From positions 81,416 to 145,415 of the forward strand of contig CACCCN010000002.1 of the NCBI GenBank assembly GCA_902544525.1: a stretch of DNA of 64,000 nt. Direction: 5' to 3'. The first letter of the stretch is position 1. Every line of letters begins with the position of its first letter. Made by a program: the position numbers and the translations under genes. The notes under the pieces were generated by a model. That model did not search any database. It worked only from the letters and a program-made list of their open reading frames with translations, and was not told where the DNA came from. Origin of the DNA: an uncultured Pelagibacteraceae bacterium. Lineage in GTDB: Bacteria > Pseudomonadota > Alphaproteobacteria > Pelagibacterales > AG-422-B15. Shown here piece by piece: positions 50,635-60,579 of the stretch.

Positions 50635-51787
50635 TTATTATTGCAACCACGCGTTTGATATCTTTTGTAGTAAGTGAAATACTGCTTGGCAAGCATAGTG
50701 TTCTATTTACCAGAATTAGAGCATTGCTAATATTATATTTTTCACATTTTTTATATATCTTCTGTAAATGGTTTAATTGCCAAATTGGTCTTACTTCAAT
50801 TTTATTTTTTTTAAACATTTCAATTTTTTTTAGTAAGTTTTTTTTTGTATTACAGTCAATAAATTCAACAAGGTTCAACCAATGATTACTGCTAGCAAAT
50901 TTTGGAATCTCTTTAAATAATATTTTATTGTTTTTACCAATTAATTTTTTATAATGTTGATATATTAATTTCTTTTTTTTAAGGTATTGATTTATTTTCT
51001 CTAGCTGTGCCAATCCTAATGCTGCCTGAATATTAGTTAATCTGTAGTTATATCCAACTTCATTATGAATAAACTCAAGAGTATTATCTTTTGCTGTTGT
51101 TGTTAAATATTTAGCTTTTTGTGCTAATAATTTGTTATTTGTTATTATCATACCACCGCCACCAGATGTAATGACTTTATTGCCATTGAATGATAAACAG
51201 CCAAATTTTCCAATTGTACCAACATGCTTATTTTTATTATCACCTTTTTCAAAAAAATTACCCAAACCTTCAGCTGCATCTTCAATTATTGAAATATTTT
51301 TACTTTTACATACTTTCAAAAGTTCATCCAGTAAGACTGATCTTCCATAAACATGGACAACTATAATGGCTAAAATTTTTCTTTTTGTTTTCTTATTTAT
51401 AGTTATTCCGTTTTTAAAAATCGTCTTTGTATTTAAAAATTCAATAGTCTTTTTAATATCTATTGTGTAATTATCATCAACATCCATAAATACAGGTTTG
51501 GCATTACAATAATTAATAGCATTTATTGGTGCTATAAACGATATAGTTGGAACTATAACTTCATCATTTCTTGATATCCCTGATAGTATTAGTGATATAT
51601 GCAGTGCGGAAGTTCCGTTTATACAGGCTATTGCATATTTAGCCTTAGTATAATCTTCGATTTTATTCTCAAATAAATCTACATACTTGCCGGTAGATGA
51701 GACCCAATTTGTCTTAAGGCAGTCTTTTATATATTTCCACTCATTTCCAGATATATGTGGTACTGATAATGGTATAAAGTTATTCAT
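50627..51787 (-). CDS. LegC family aminotransferase
   Basis: FIPLSVPHISGNEWKYIKDCLKTNWVSSTGKYVDLFE; VHVYGRSVLLDELL; LSFNGNKVITSGGGGMI; GYNYRLTNIQAALGLAQLE. Confidence 0.92.
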   Translation of the reverse strand: MNNFIPLSVPHISGNEWKYIKDCLKTNWVSSTGKYVDLFENKIEDYTKAKYAIACINGTSALHISLILSGISRNDEVIVPTISFIAPINAINYCNAKPVFMDVDDNYTIDIKKTIEFLNTKTIFKNGITINKKTKRKILAIIVVHVYGRSVLLDELLKVCKSKNISIIEDAAEGLGNFFEKGDNKNKHVGTIGKFGCLSFNGNKVITSGGGGMIITNNKLLAQKAKYLTTTAKDNTLEFIHNEVGYNYRLTNIQAALGLAQLEKINQYLKKKKLIYQHYKKLIGKNNKILFKEIPKFASSNHWLNLVEFIDCNTKKNLLKKIEMFKKNKIEVRPIWQLNHLQKIYKKCEKYNISNALILVNRTLCLPSSISLTTKDIKRVVAIINE

Positions 51788-52784
51788 GTAATTGATAATT
51801 TATATTATAATTTCCATAACGATTTTTATTTGAATCAATATCAATAAACTCATTATGATTTAGTGCATTTAAAATTTCCTCTATACCATCTCTTATGCTG
51901 AACTTTGGAATGAAATCTAGTATATTTTTTACTTTATTAAAATTTACAATATAGTTCCTTGGATCGCTTCCATTAGATGAATATGAAACATTAGAAGAGT
52001 CTATAAAACTTGTTATTTCACTGACAATTTGTTTTTTTGTTGCATGGTTTGATTGTCCTCCAGCATTAAATATTTCGAAGGATACTTTATTTTTTGGTGA
52101 ACTTATAACAATATCAATTAACCTCGCAAAATCCTTTACATGACAATAAGGCCTCCACGTATTTTCATCATAAATTGAAAGCTTATTATTTTTAAATAGC
52201 TCATAAGTAAATTCATTTACAGTTAAATCAAATCTCATCCTTTCTGAAAGACCAAAAGCTGTTGCGAATCTTAATATAGTTGGTACATAATCAACTTTTC
52301 CCTTTAAAGACATTAAAAACTTTTCTGCATCTACTTTATGTTTAGCGTATAATGATAAAGGTTTTAAATCAGTATTTTCATCTGCTTTAATATTATTATT
52401 TACTAAGCCATAATTTGAACAAGTAGAAATAAAAATTAACCTCTCAATATTCTTTTCTGATAATAATAAAAATAATTTTTTGATACCAATCAAATTTATA
52501 GCTTGTGACTCTTCAGGATATTTTTTAGTAATTGGATCACCAACTAAACCTCCTAAGATTACAGCATAATTTACTCCAGATAAGTTTTGAATTAAACTTT
52601 TAGAATCACAAAAATCTATATTTACAACTTCAAGGTTTTTATTATTTATTTTTTTAATGATAAATGAATTATCATAGATAAATAAATCATATATCAGAAC
52701 CTTATAGCCCTTATCTAAAAAATATTGAGCTATTACTGATCCTATATAACCTCCACCGCCAATTAATAAAATTTTTTTATACAT
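51780..52784 (-). CDS. NAD-dependent epimerase/dehydratase (extended SDR)
   Basis: ILLIGGGGYIGSVIAQYFLDKGYKVLIYDL; GLVGDP; STCSNYGLVNNN; SLYAKHKVDAEKFL; WRPYCHVKDFARLI. Confidence 0.9.
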   Translation of the reverse strand: MYKKILLIGGGGYIGSVIAQYFLDKGYKVLIYDLFIYDNSFIIKKINNKNLEVVNIDFCDSKSLIQNLSGVNYAVILGGLVGDPITKKYPEESQAINLIGIKKLFLLLSEKNIERLIFISTCSNYGLVNNNIKADENTDLKPLSLYAKHKVDAEKFLMSLKGKVDYVPTILRFATAFGLSERMRFDLTVNEFTYELFKNNKLSIYDENTWRPYCHVKDFARLIDIVISSPKNKVSFEIFNAGGQSNHATKKQIVSEITSFIDSSNVSYSSNGSDPRNYIVNFNKVKNILDFIPKFSIRDGIEEILNALNHNEFIDIDSNKNRYGNYNINYQLHE

Positions 52785-52787
52785 AAA

Positions 52788-54527
52788 TTATTTTTCTAAC
52801 TCAATTCTTCCGTTTTTTATTCTAAATATTTTATCACAATATGTTATAGTTTCTTGCCGATGGGAAATCATTATTATAGTTTTTGATCCTTTTAAATTGT
52901 TAATTTGATTCATTATCTCACTTTCTATTCTACTATCCAAGGCACTAGTAGCTTCATCAAACATTAAAATTTCTTTATCAAAATAAAAGGCCCGTGCCAA
53001 CGCTATTCTTTGCTTTTGTCCGCCAGATAAATTTATACCGTTTTCATTTATTTCAGTCTTTAAGCCATTCGGCAACTCACAAATAAAATCAAATAATTGA
53101 GCTTGTTTTACTACCATCTCAATTTTTTTTAAATTTATCAATTTAGGATCTTCACCTAATGCAATATTTTTAATTATAGTATCTTGAATCAGAAAAACAT
53201 CCTGTGGCAAATATGCAACTTTATCTTGCCACATCCTTAAACAATTTTGAATTTCTAAATCATTGAGAAGTATTTTTCCTTTACTAGGATTTAGAAGTCC
53301 TAAAATTAAATTTATTAATGTTGTTTTGCCCGAGCCTGACTCGCCAATAATTGCAATTGTATCTCCAGCTTGTATTTCAAATGAAATATTTTCAAGAACT
53401 TTAAATTCATTTTTTGGATAAGAATATGAAACATTATCAATTTTTAGCAATTTAAATGCTGCTTTCAAGTCTGTTTGTTTACTTATTTTATTTTCACTGC
53501 TTTTAGGGTTATTAAGTGTTGAGACTTCTTTATAAATTCTATTTATAGAATCTTCTCCATACTTAAAAACTCCAAAAAACCTTGTAATTTGATTAAGCAT
53601 TGGTGCCACCCTTAGTGCGGCGGCTGCGAAGAGACTTACTATTGGTACAATTGAATTAAATTCAACACCTGCTAGCATGCTTACAAAAATTAAAGAAACT
53701 ATAAATAGTATAATTACAAATTCAAGTAAGAGCCTCGGAATTGCAGTGATTATTGCTTGTTTAGTTTCACTCTTTGCTACTAATTCTGTTCCATTTATTA
53801 TTTTATCATCAAAATAAAAATAATTATTTAAAATCCTAATTTCTTTGAAGCCACTAAAAAATTCTTGTATGCCTCTATAAATATTATTAAGACCGCTGTT
53901 TACCTGTATACCTAATAACTTAGAACTATCTAAATAAAAAATTTTGTATAAATAAATTGTAAAGGCTAAAATTGAAACGAGAGCTAATAATATAGGTCCA
54001 CTTGCAAAAAAAAGCAGTATGAAAATGAATGTTGCAACTATCATATCTCCAATAAATAATAATAATCCATTTAAAACTGCGCCATAAGCCTTAACATATA
54101 TTCCTACAGAGGCTATCGTAATCGAGCTATCTCTATATATGTATTCTTCATAGGGTAGCTTTTTGTAAGTATTTAATATTTTAAATCTAATATCTTTAAT
54201 ACAGTTTTGCGTGAAGTAAAATATTTTGTAATAAGTAGCAATTGACAATATAAATTTAATGAAAAATATGAACACTAAAAAACCTCCGGTAATTATTGCA
54301 AGTTTATAAAGTGGAATATTTTCTATTGGATAATTAAAAGAATCAATAAAAGAACTATTATAAATTATTTCTGGAGATACGATTAGTGATGCATAAATTG
54401 ATATTGTTCCAATGCCAATTAAATCTAAGGTGGAGGTAAAAATAAATAAAAAAATAATGATTGCTAATTGTTTTTTATTACTACCTGATAAATAATAAAT
54501 CTGTTTTAAATATTCTCTAATTTTCAT
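52788..54527 (-). CDS. ABC transporter, fused TM-ATPase (PglK/MsbA-like; candidate lipid-linked oligosaccharide flippase)
   Basis: Six TM segments plus IIGESGSGKTTLINLILGLLNPSKGKILLND, LSGGQKQRIALARAFYFDKEILMFDEATSALDS. Confidence 0.93.
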   Translation of the reverse strand: MKIREYLKQIYYLSGSNKKQLAIIIFLFIFTSTLDLIGIGTISIYASLIVSPEIIYNSSFIDSFNYPIENIPLYKLAIITGGFLVFIFFIKFILSIATYYKIFYFTQNCIKDIRFKILNTYKKLPYEEYIYRDSSITIASVGIYVKAYGAVLNGLLLFIGDMIVATFIFILLFFASGPILLALVSILAFTIYLYKIFYLDSSKLLGIQVNSGLNNIYRGIQEFFSGFKEIRILNNYFYFDDKIINGTELVAKSETKQAIITAIPRLLLEFVIILFIVSLIFVSMLAGVEFNSIVPIVSLFAAAALRVAPMLNQITRFFGVFKYGEDSINRIYKEVSTLNNPKSSENKISKQTDLKAAFKLLKIDNVSYSYPKNEFKVLENISFEIQAGDTIAIIGESGSGKTTLINLILGLLNPSKGKILLNDLEIQNCLRMWQDKVAYLPQDVFLIQDTIIKNIALGEDPKLINLKKIEMVVKQAQLFDFICELPNGLKTEINENGINLSGGQKQRIALARAFYFDKEILMFDEATSALDSRIESEIMNQINNLKGSKTIIMISHRQETITYCDKIFRIKNGRIELEK

Positions 54528-54630
54528 TTTATTTATTCTATTAAATAAACTATTAACAGATTATAATTTTAAATTTTATTACTGGAAAAGCATGAAGTTA
54601 TTTATTCCGGGAAACAATATAAAAAATTTA

Positions 54631-55746
54631 TTATGTTAATGATTTAGATATTTTTATCATTTCTCTCATCAAAATTATGAAAAAAGTTAAAATGATTCCT
54701 AATACAGCAGAGACTAGGATATAAATAATTAATATTACTATTTTATCGGGATTGACAATTTGAATAGAAAAATAATTGGATGGTAGTAAATTCATTCTTC
54801 TCACAGTAATTATATCACTGTTTATTTGACTTATTTCTTTATCTAAATCTTTAATCTGTTTCTTAATTTTATATCTATCGCCTAATAACCCTATATATAT
54901 TGGATCTTTCAAAATTTTTTCATCAGGTTCATATTTTTTTAAATTAGATAATTTCTCATTTAGTATTTTTTTGCCTTCAAAATAAGAATACTTTTTGTTT
55001 CGAGATGAGAAGCTACTTTCACCAATTACATTAAAAAATGAACTTATCGCTCCAGGCATTGTCAAAGTATTTGATATATTGTTAATATCAATATCAACTA
55101 TATTTGATATTTTAATTAAGTTTTCAATATCCTCTATTTCTTTATTATAAGATATATTAAATAATTTTTTATGATTATCTATTGTGTTGTCTATGAATAA
55201 CATTTCATTGTTAGTCAAATTCTCAATTTTTTTTTGTAAATTATTACTTTTTAATCTCATTTTTTTTATTGAATGATCAATAAGACTTACTTTTAATTGA
55301 GAGTGTGCATAAGACATCATTTCTTTCAATTCTTCGTAATTATTATTAACAAAAATAACTTGAAGATATTCTTGATCATTCTTCTCATATTTAATTGTGT
55401 TGCTCACTACGCTTGATGTTTCACTTTCAATAAAGTTCTCAGCTATAATCAACTCATCACTCTTAGAATCTGATTTCATATTATTAAATATGTTATCAAT
55501 GGTATTTAATTCAATTTCCATTGCTGAAAAACTGTAAACGTAATCGTTATCAGCAATTAAAATATCATCAGTTAAAATATAATCTATTTTTCCAGTGAAG
55601 GTGTTGAATGATAAGCTTGTTAAGGAAAAATACAACCCTAAGGCTGATGCAACTATTGTGGTAAAAAGAAATAAAAATCGGTGTTGCCTGCACTTTTGCA
55701 AAAAAATTTTTATTGAAAGATTTCCATCGTAGATATTAGTTTCCAT
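54631..55746 (-). CDS. Wzz-like chain-length determinant protein
   Basis: N-terminal KCRQHRFLFLFTTIVASALGLYFSL TM, central coiled-coil region, C-terminal TM IVNPDKIVILIIYILVSAVLGIILTFFIIL. Confidence 0.8.
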   Translation of the reverse strand: METNIYDGNLSIKIFLQKCRQHRFLFLFTTIVASALGLYFSLTSLSFNTFTGKIDYILTDDILIADNDYVYSFSAMEIELNTIDNIFNNMKSDSKSDELIIAENFIESETSSVVSNTIKYEKNDQEYLQVIFVNNNYEELKEMMSYAHSQLKVSLIDHSIKKMRLKSNNLQKKIENLTNNEMLFIDNTIDNHKKLFNISYNKEIEDIENLIKISNIVDIDINNISNTLTMPGAISSFFNVIGESSFSSRNKKYSYFEGKKILNEKLSNLKKYEPDEKILKDPIYIGLLGDRYKIKKQIKDLDKEISQINSDIITVRRMNLLPSNYFSIQIVNPDKIVILIIYILVSAVLGIILTFFIILMREMIKISKSLT

Positions 55747-55869
55747 AATATAATATTAAATTTTTGAGCTTTTTTTATATAACAATTTTGAATTTATTCA
55801 ATATTATAGTGTTAAAGTACTATTTTATTTATATGATACGAAATAAAGTATATTTTCTTTTATAATATA

Positions 55870-57150
55870 TTGCATATATCAATGACAAATTTCCTATTTT
55901 TTATAAAGAATAATATTCTACATCTGACAATTTTAACTCTTCTTCTACATTTCCTCAAAAATAATTTTTCTGCATACTATTTTTTTATCATAATAATGAT
56001 GATGATAAGTTTTTTTGTTATCTATAAGGATAAGAAAATATTTAAATTTGAACTAGATAAGAATATATTTTTTTTTTATATAATTTTTTTAATTTCACTA
56101 TTTTATATTGGACTAATATCAATAATATCTAACCAAAGATTTAACCTTGATTACGTTTTAATTTTATTTGCACTTGGCAAGATTTATATATCTCCATTAA
56201 TTGTTATATTAGTGGTTTTTCTTACGAAACATAGGTACGACTATTATTCTCTACTTAATATATATACTGTGATAATGTTATTTGCATTTTTATCAATATT
56301 GCTACAAAATTTCTTAGGCCATATACCTTTTTTCGGGGAAACATATTATCATGAGGCTAGATATGGTGTGCTAGGTTATTCTTCTATAACTGGGTCTGTA
56401 AATAGCTATGGTCTATGTATTAGTCTTGCTACTTTATTTATTTTTTTTAACAAAAAAATTGGTGATTTTATTAAATCAATTTTGATTTTTTTGATATTTT
56501 TTGGTGCTATTTTATCTATGTCAAAGTCGAGTTTAATCAATATAGGTTTACTGTTTAGTATTATGTTATTTTATAATTATAAATTAAGAAATAATTGGAA
56601 TTTTTTTATTTATTTAATTATTTTTTTTATTTTATCATTTATTTTTATTAAATTTTTTCAAGATGCTTTTACTGGACTATTTATTCATACTACTGGCATA
56701 GAAATATTTGATAAAAAAATAAATGATGAAAAATATTTTAATATATTTGCAGCGGCTCTTGAAAGAGTAAATTTACGCTGGGGTTTTCCTGGTAATTTTT
56801 CAAGTTATGACTTCTTATTTGGAATTGGGGTTTTTGCTGGTGGAGCTTCTCTAGGTTTCGAGCACCAGGCCTCTTCTCATAATGCTATATATGACCTATA
56901 CTTTATTGGTGGTCCTTTTTTGCTTGTTTCGTTCATATCTCTAGCAATAATCATACAGTATCGATTATATCAGATATATAAAGCCAGTAATTATAGACAC
57001 GAATTGTCTATTATTTTCTTCATTTCAAATAATATTTTATTATTTAATTCACTTTTCTTTACGAACGCATTTTTTCATCCAGTTATTTCATTTGGGTTTT
57101 ATTTGTCTATCGGGTACTTATTGACATATAAAATGTATTATGAATCATGA
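55870..57150 (+). CDS. O-antigen polymerase (Wzy-like) 2
   Basis: Multi-TM; GVLGYSSITGSVNSYGLCIS; LSMSKSSLINIGL; SSHNAIYDLYFIGG; paralogous to 34784-36040. Confidence 0.78.
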   Translation: MHISMTNFLFFIKNNILHLTILTLLLHFLKNNFSAYYFFIIIMMMISFFVIYKDKKIFKFELDKNIFFFYIIFLISLFYIGLISIISNQRFNLDYVLILFALGKIYISPLIVILVVFLTKHRYDYYSLLNIYTVIMLFAFLSILLQNFLGHIPFFGETYYHEARYGVLGYSSITGSVNSYGLCISLATLFIFFNKKIGDFIKSILIFLIFFGAILSMSKSSLINIGLLFSIMLFYNYKLRNNWNFFIYLIIFFILSFIFIKFFQDAFTGLFIHTTGIEIFDKKINDEKYFNIFAAALERVNLRWGFPGNFSSYDFLFGIGVFAGGASLGFEHQASSHNAIYDLYFIGGPFLLVSFISLAIIIQYRLYQIYKASNYRHELSIIFFISNNILLFNSLFFTNAFFHPVISFGFYLSIGYLLTYKMYYES

Positions 57151-58067
57151 AAAAAAAAATTGAAATTTTTTTTCAAGTCATATTAGTCTGTTTATTAATT
57201 AAAATATTCTATTTTGACAGATCTCTGTTATTAAATATCAATAATATAATTAATTATAATTTTTACAATTTACTATTTTTTGTAATTGGAATTAATTTAT
57301 TTATTGCATTTCTTTTCTATGTAATCATAGGTACGATAACTATTTCAAAGATAAGATTTATAGAGACACTTCAAATATTTTTGCAAGGGGGTTTAATGAA
57401 TCAATTCATTCCTTCTTCAGGATTAATATTTAGATATTATAAATTTAAAATAGTTAGTAAAATTACTTTACCTGAATATACTGTGAGTCAATTTATTTTT
57501 TCAATTTACTCTTTATCTTCATATATATTTTTAGGAGCTTTATTTGGTCTATTGGCCTTCATTAATGTTAATTTGTATAAAATACTAATTTTAATTTTAA
57601 TGCTGATTATTTTAATTATTTGTATTTTTTTTATTAGAAAAAAAATTTTAAATATAATTAAGTATAATTTATTAAGATTTTCATCATTTAATAAGTTTAT
57701 CGAGAATTTTTTAAATATAAAAGACAAGCTTAAGAAAAACTTTATTTTCTTTATTTTTATTTTATTCGGTTTTTTATTTTTAACTTTTCTTGAATGCTGG
57801 GCTTTTTATCAAACTTTACAAATTTTCAGCATTGAAATTAGTTTTTTAACAGCAGCTATATTATGGATTTCTGCGTCAATTATTTCTGTATTGGCAATAA
57901 TTAATTTTTTTGGTTTTTTTGAGATTGTTTTGGCAATTTCAGCACTTACGATAATCAACGAAACCTTGGGTGGTATGGTAATTATCGCATTCACATTCAG
58001 ATTACTCTACATAATTGCTCAAATAATTCTGATAATTTACTCTTTTTTACATAAATTAATAAAGTAA
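57147..58067 (+). CDS. Flippase-like / lysylphosphatidylglycerol synthase TM-region family membrane protein
   Basis: Multi-TM; LQIFLQGGLMNQFIPSSGLIFRYYKFK; AAILWISASIISVLAIINFFGFFEIVLA. Confidence 0.72.
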   Translation: MKKKIEIFFQVILVCLLIKIFYFDRSLLLNINNIINYNFYNLLFFVIGINLFIAFLFYVIIGTITISKIRFIETLQIFLQGGLMNQFIPSSGLIFRYYKFKIVSKITLPEYTVSQFIFSIYSLSSYIFLGALFGLLAFINVNLYKILILILMLIILIICIFFIRKKILNIIKYNLLRFSSFNKFIENFLNIKDKLKKNFIFFIFILFGFLFLTFLECWAFYQTLQIFSIEISFLTAAILWISASIISVLAIINFFGFFEIVLAISALTIINETLGGMVIIAFTFRLLYIIAQIILIIYSFLHKLIK

Positions 58068-58068
58068 C

Positions 58069-58812
58069 CTATTTGCCTCTAATATTTTCGGGGTAATTAA
58101 CCAAAACTGCTTTTTTTTTGCCTTTGTAGATAAAAAGACTTCCAACCCCAAGTCCTATAGTTGGAAATTTTTTTTCTATATCTAATACATTTGCTATAGA
58201 ACTTGCACCACCAGCTACAGTAAAAGGAATAGAAGTATATTTATAAATTTTTTCAATTAATATTTCGTCATAACCTGTTTCGGTTCCATCTTTATGAACA
58301 CAATTTATTAGAATTTCACCTACTCCTAAATCAATAAGTTCTAAGATAAACTTTTCTATTTCACTCTCGTAAATAATATTTTTTTGATATTCGATATAGT
58401 AATTACTATTATTGTCTTTATCAATGCACAATGTTGCTACACAACTCTGTGAACCAAACTTATTTGCAATTTCACTAATAATTTTTTTATTATTAAAAAG
58501 AGTTTTACCAATAGAAACTCTCTCTAAACCAGCCATAAATATTTTCTCGACAGTATTTAAATCTTTGATACCGCCTCCATAACATAGAGGCATCCTTGCA
58601 TTGACAGCAATATCATTTAATAAGTCATAATTAATTTTATTATCATTATATGCATTTATATCAAATAAGACCAACTCATCTGCTTGCTTATCATTAAAAA
58701 GCTTTACTATATTTACCGGCTCTCCAATATAATTTGGATCTCGAAAATTAATTGTTTTAACAATATAATTATTTTGCATTAATAAAACAGGAATAAGCCT
58801 GGATCTATACAT
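58069..58812 (-). CDS. hisF: HisF-like subunit (copy 2; catalytic residues of the cyclase replaced)
   Basis: SRLIPVLLMQNNYIVKTINFRDPNYIGEPVN; PLCYGGGIKDLNTVEKIFMAGLERVSIGKTLF; VHKDGTETGYDEILIEKI; PFTVAGGASS. Confidence 0.9.
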   Translation of the reverse strand: MYRSRLIPVLLMQNNYIVKTINFRDPNYIGEPVNIVKLFNDKQADELVLFDINAYNDNKINYDLLNDIAVNARMPLCYGGGIKDLNTVEKIFMAGLERVSIGKTLFNNKKIISEIANKFGSQSCVATLCIDKDNNSNYYIEYQKNIIYESEIEKFILELIDLGVGEILINCVHKDGTETGYDEILIEKIYKYTSIPFTVAGGASSIANVLDIEKKFPTIGLGVGSLFIYKGKKKAVLVNYPENIRGK

Positions 58813-59419
58813 ATAGTTTTGAAAAGTTATCTAGTAGCTTAATTCCATTTTTATGACTTTTTTCTGGGTGAAATTGAACTCCAAAAAAGTTTTTATACTC
58901 AAACGAGCTGATAAAATTTTCACCATAATTTGTATATCCATATTTAGTATTTTCACTTTTAAATTTATTTTTAATTCCATAACTATGCAGAAAATAAAAA
59001 TAGCTACCAGTATCTATATTGCTAAACAGTAAATTTCTTTTTTCATAATTTACGCTATTCCAACCGATATGCGGATACCTTACCTTAATAGAGTTAAGTT
59101 TTATTACCTCATTATCGATCCAACCAAAGCCAGTTTCATTTCCCTCTTCGCTAGAATTAAAAAAAATTTGCATACCTATGCAAATTCCTAAAATAGGTTT
59201 TTTCAAGTGTATTGCAAAATTATTTATTTCCTCATAAATTTTATTTTCTTTTAAGTTGTTTATTATTGAGTCGAAACTACCGATTCCTGGTATTATTAAT
59301 TTGGTAATTTTTTTAAAACATGACGGATCATTAACTACTATATGATCAACTCCTAAATCTGAGTAAATATTACTTAAAGAATTAATATTTGCATGTTTTG
59401 TATTAATTATACCTATCAT
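58805..59419 (-). CDS. hisH: HisH-like glutamine amidotransferase (copy 2)
   Basis: IIPGIGSFDSII; GICIGMQIFFNSSEEG; YFLHSYGI; VQFHPEKSHKNG. Start at MIGIIN gives an ATGA overlap with the upstream amidotransferase gene. Confidence 0.92.
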   Translation of the reverse strand: MIGIINTKHANINSLSNIYSDLGVDHIVVNDPSCFKKITKLIIPGIGSFDSIINNLKENKIYEEINNFAIHLKKPILGICIGMQIFFNSSEEGNETGFGWIDNEVIKLNSIKVRYPHIGWNSVNYEKRNLLFSNIDTGSYFYFLHSYGIKNKFKSENTKYGYTNYGENFISSFEYKNFFGVQFHPEKSHKNGIKLLDNFSKLYV

Positions 59420-60579
59420 CTCATTAATCTTTTTTCTAGTTTTAGTATTTTGAGGAACCATAAAATGACGTTTAGTAGTTTTTCTTTAGATTTATAATTG
59501 TAATGATATTTATTCTCCTGATTATAAATAGATCGCAATTGATCTGCATTAATACCTAATTTAATAGCAATATAATTAAAATCTTTTTTTAACTCGACAG
59601 GATTATATGGTGGCTCTTGTAGTTTCTTTAAGGCTTCATCTCTTGTAATCTCTTTTGACATTATTAAACTTGAAAGATGAGCTCTTCTTTTATCAATATT
59701 AAACTTTGTAGGCAGCCAATATCCTTCAAGGAATTTAGTAAAATTTGATTCATGATGTTTAGCGCCGTAGTCTTTCCAGCCAATTTCTTTTTTCATTAAG
59801 TCTATTGCTTTTTTTTTACTGTAATTGATATGATTTAGAGGTTGAATAATTTTTATTTTATGAACATATTTATAGATAATCTGATAATTTAGAATATCAC
59901 ACATGGGAAATTTTTTTAGATTTATAGTCCCAAATTTTTTATGAATATTCCTTATTTGTGTCAAATCTCCTGCATGATAATGCCAATATATGGGCTCTCT
60001 TATTCCCTCAGTATGCAAATTACCACCAGTTAAAATATATTTAAAATTATTTTTTTTTGCAAAATTGAATGTAGCAGCCCATATTGCATGATCTTGAATC
60101 GCATCAACTGTTGGAACTTGAGCTTTAAAAAAAGAAAGTTTTAAATCTTTAATCTCATTCCAGTCAATTACTTCTGTATGGAGATCAAGATTATATTTAT
60201 CAATAAATTTTTCTATATTTGATATTGCTATTTTATTATTCCATCCTGTATCAACGTGGAACAATAGTGGATTTAACTTGAGTTCACATACGATAAAATA
60301 CAATAAATAACTACTGTCAATCCCACCACTTATACCTATCAAGCAGTCATATTCAGAATTATTTTGTTTTTTGTTATTTAATAAATTTTTTTTTAAAGTA
60401 TCAAAGTAATTCGTGCTATTTTCTATATTATTTTTTAAATAAGGTCTTATATTTTTTTCATAATTAACGCAGTAATCACATATTCCAAAACTATTAAATT
60501 TAATATTTTTGTCGGAATTATCCATTACGCAAGATTTACAAATCTGATAATTAATAGTTTTTTTTTCTGATAACTGCAT
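59416..60579 (-). CDS. N-acetyl sugar amidotransferase, WbpG-like (copy 2)
   Basis: CKSCVMD...CDYC zinc motifs; CLIGISGGIDSSYLLYFIV; HVDTGWNN; LTGGNLHTEGIREPIYWHY. Confidence 0.93.
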   Translation of the reverse strand: MQLSEKKTINYQICKSCVMDNSDKNIKFNSFGICDYCVNYEKNIRPYLKNNIENSTNYFDTLKKNLLNNKKQNNSEYDCLIGISGGIDSSYLLYFIVCELKLNPLLFHVDTGWNNKIAISNIEKFIDKYNLDLHTEVIDWNEIKDLKLSFFKAQVPTVDAIQDHAIWAATFNFAKKNNFKYILTGGNLHTEGIREPIYWHYHAGDLTQIRNIHKKFGTINLKKFPMCDILNYQIIYKYVHKIKIIQPLNHINYSKKKAIDLMKKEIGWKDYGAKHHESNFTKFLEGYWLPTKFNIDKRRAHLSSLIMSKEITRDEALKKLQEPPYNPVELKKDFNYIAIKLGINADQLRSIYNQENKYHYNYKSKEKLLNVILWFLKILKLEKRLMR

